From the NCBI GenBank assembly GCA_963783445.1, contig CAWANP010000014.1:1-64000 (forward strand): DNA of 64,000 bases, in the 5' to 3' direction. This stretch comes from CAWANP01 sp963783445. GTDB taxonomy: Bacteria > Chloroflexota > Anaerolineae > JAAYZQ01. Numbering within the stretch: the first letter of the stretch is position 1; each line of letters begins with the position of its first letter. This document shows positions 63,550-64,000 of this stretch, in pieces. A program made the position numbers and the translations under genes. Below the pieces are notes generated by a model. That model was not told where the DNA came from. It searched no databases and was given only the letters and a program-made list of their open reading frames with translations.

Positions 63550-64000
63550 ATGGCTTTGACAGAGTACAAACCCGGAACCGCATTCCCCGGCGTCATCGGA
63601 CGCACGGCGGACCAATCCGAGCCGGCCTGGCCGGAGCCGCTGCGAGCGGAGGAGGGCGCGCCCAACGTGTTGTTCATCGTCCTGGACGACACCGGCTATG
63701 GGCAGCTTGGCGCTTACGGCAGCCCCATCGAAACACCCAACCTGGACAGCCTGGCCGAGAACGGCCTGACCTTCAACAACATGCACACCACGGCGCTCTG
63801 CTCGCCGACGCGCACCTGCATCCTCACCGGGCGCAACCACCATTCCAACGCCATGTCCTGCATCACGGAAGCCTCGACCGGCTACCCTGGCGCCAACGGC
63901 TATATTCCCTTTGAGAATGGCTTTCTCTCCGAGATCCTGCGGGAGAAGGGCTACAACACCTATGCCCTGGGCAAGTGGCACCTGACCCCGGCCGACCAAA
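63550..64000 (+). CDS. Sulfatase (arylsulfatase-type), 3' end outside window
   Basis: ATG 63550 follows AAGGAGACGC. The open frame runs to the window end: 'MALTEYKPGTAFPGVIGRTA', 'APNVLFIVLDDTGYGQLGAY' with the calcium-binding Asp pair, and 'HTTALCSPTRTCILTGRNHH', the Cys-type sulfatase signature CSPTR whose Cys becomes formylglycine. 'YALGKWHLTP' follows. It hydrolyses sulfate esters (or phosphonates in some members). No signal peptide is visible, so it may be cytoplasmic. It has its own promoter but the same orientation as the sugar genes. Only about the first 150 residues are in view. Confidence 0.9.
   Translation, partial: MALTEYKPGTAFPGVIGRTADQSEPAWPEPLRAEEGAPNVLFIVLDDTGYGQLGAYGSPIETPNLDSLAENGLTFNNMHTTALCSPTRTCILTGRNHHSNAMSCITEASTGYPGANGYIPFENGFLSEILREKGYNTYALGKWHLTPADQ

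Overview
The window is a metagenome-style contig with two very different parts. Positions 1 to about 3630 are strongly AT-rich and carry three tightly packed, frameshifted genes for secreted proteins. Their wording (signal peptides, Asn-rich beta domains, a cysteine-bearing 'WYYAN...W.C' module) resembles DPANN archaea of the Pacearchaeota/Woesearchaeota kind. After a T12 run at 3618-3629 the composition switches abruptly to GC-rich DNA that stays uniform to the end. That larger part looks like a Chloroflexota bacterium, probably Anaerolineae-like: SdrD_B repeat and gingipain-type surface proteins ending in 'LPIV' tails, fibronectin-like 'LRWETASE' modules, a MttB-type methyltransferase locus and a ROK/CUT1 sugar locus. 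The simplest reading is a chimeric assembly join. Many genes carry one to several indels while keeping perfect family motifs in the shifted frames, which points to long-read consensus errors rather than widespread gene death.

Layout of the bacterial part. 3.7-6.0 kb: a broken multi-domain SdrD_B surface protein. 6.4-10.8 kb: a compact locus with a divergent nucleotidyltransferase and then PqqD-like protein, radical SAM/SPASM enzyme, a 54-residue cysteine-containing peptide, HPr-kinase-like protein and a Ser-His signal-peptidase-like protein. I read this as an undescribed RiPP (modified peptide) system. 11.1-21.6 kb: three tandem secreted gingipain-like (C25) proteins in the same orientation; the middle one has Arg in place of the catalytic Cys. 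22.1-26.6 kb: MttB-family methyltransferase, corrinoid protein, DapA-family aldolase/lyase and saccharopine-dehydrogenase-like protein behind a good sigma-70 promoter and a LacI-type palindrome. 27.0-29.1 kb: an IS1182-like element with terminal inverted repeats. 29.3-33.4 kb: cysteine-synthase-like enzyme, a CrtI-like flavoprotein and a decayed truncated tandem copy of it. 33.8-38.0 kb: DUF1847, MBL-fold, DUF1254/1214 and membrane proteins. 38.5-46.8 kb, mostly minus strand: beta-propeller lipoprotein, membrane protein, a two-component pair with a separate propeller lipoprotein, and an ECF sigma/anti-sigma pair. 47.2-48.5 kb: a secreted repeat protein.

48.9-64.0 kb is a long plus-strand catabolic locus: ROK regulator, fucose-isomerase-like enzyme, an ABC sugar-binding lipoprotein made of two nearly identical fused copies, two permeases, a tungsten aldehyde:ferredoxin oxidoreductase, a small transaldolase, a GH4-like NAD-dependent glycosidase, a LarA-like protein, a threonine-synthase-like protein and the start of a sulfatase. 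The set fits import, deglycosylation, isomerisation, aldol cleavage and aldehyde oxidation of an unusual sugar; a sulfosugar is one testable guess. No rRNA, tRNA, CRISPR array or replication origin was recognised.
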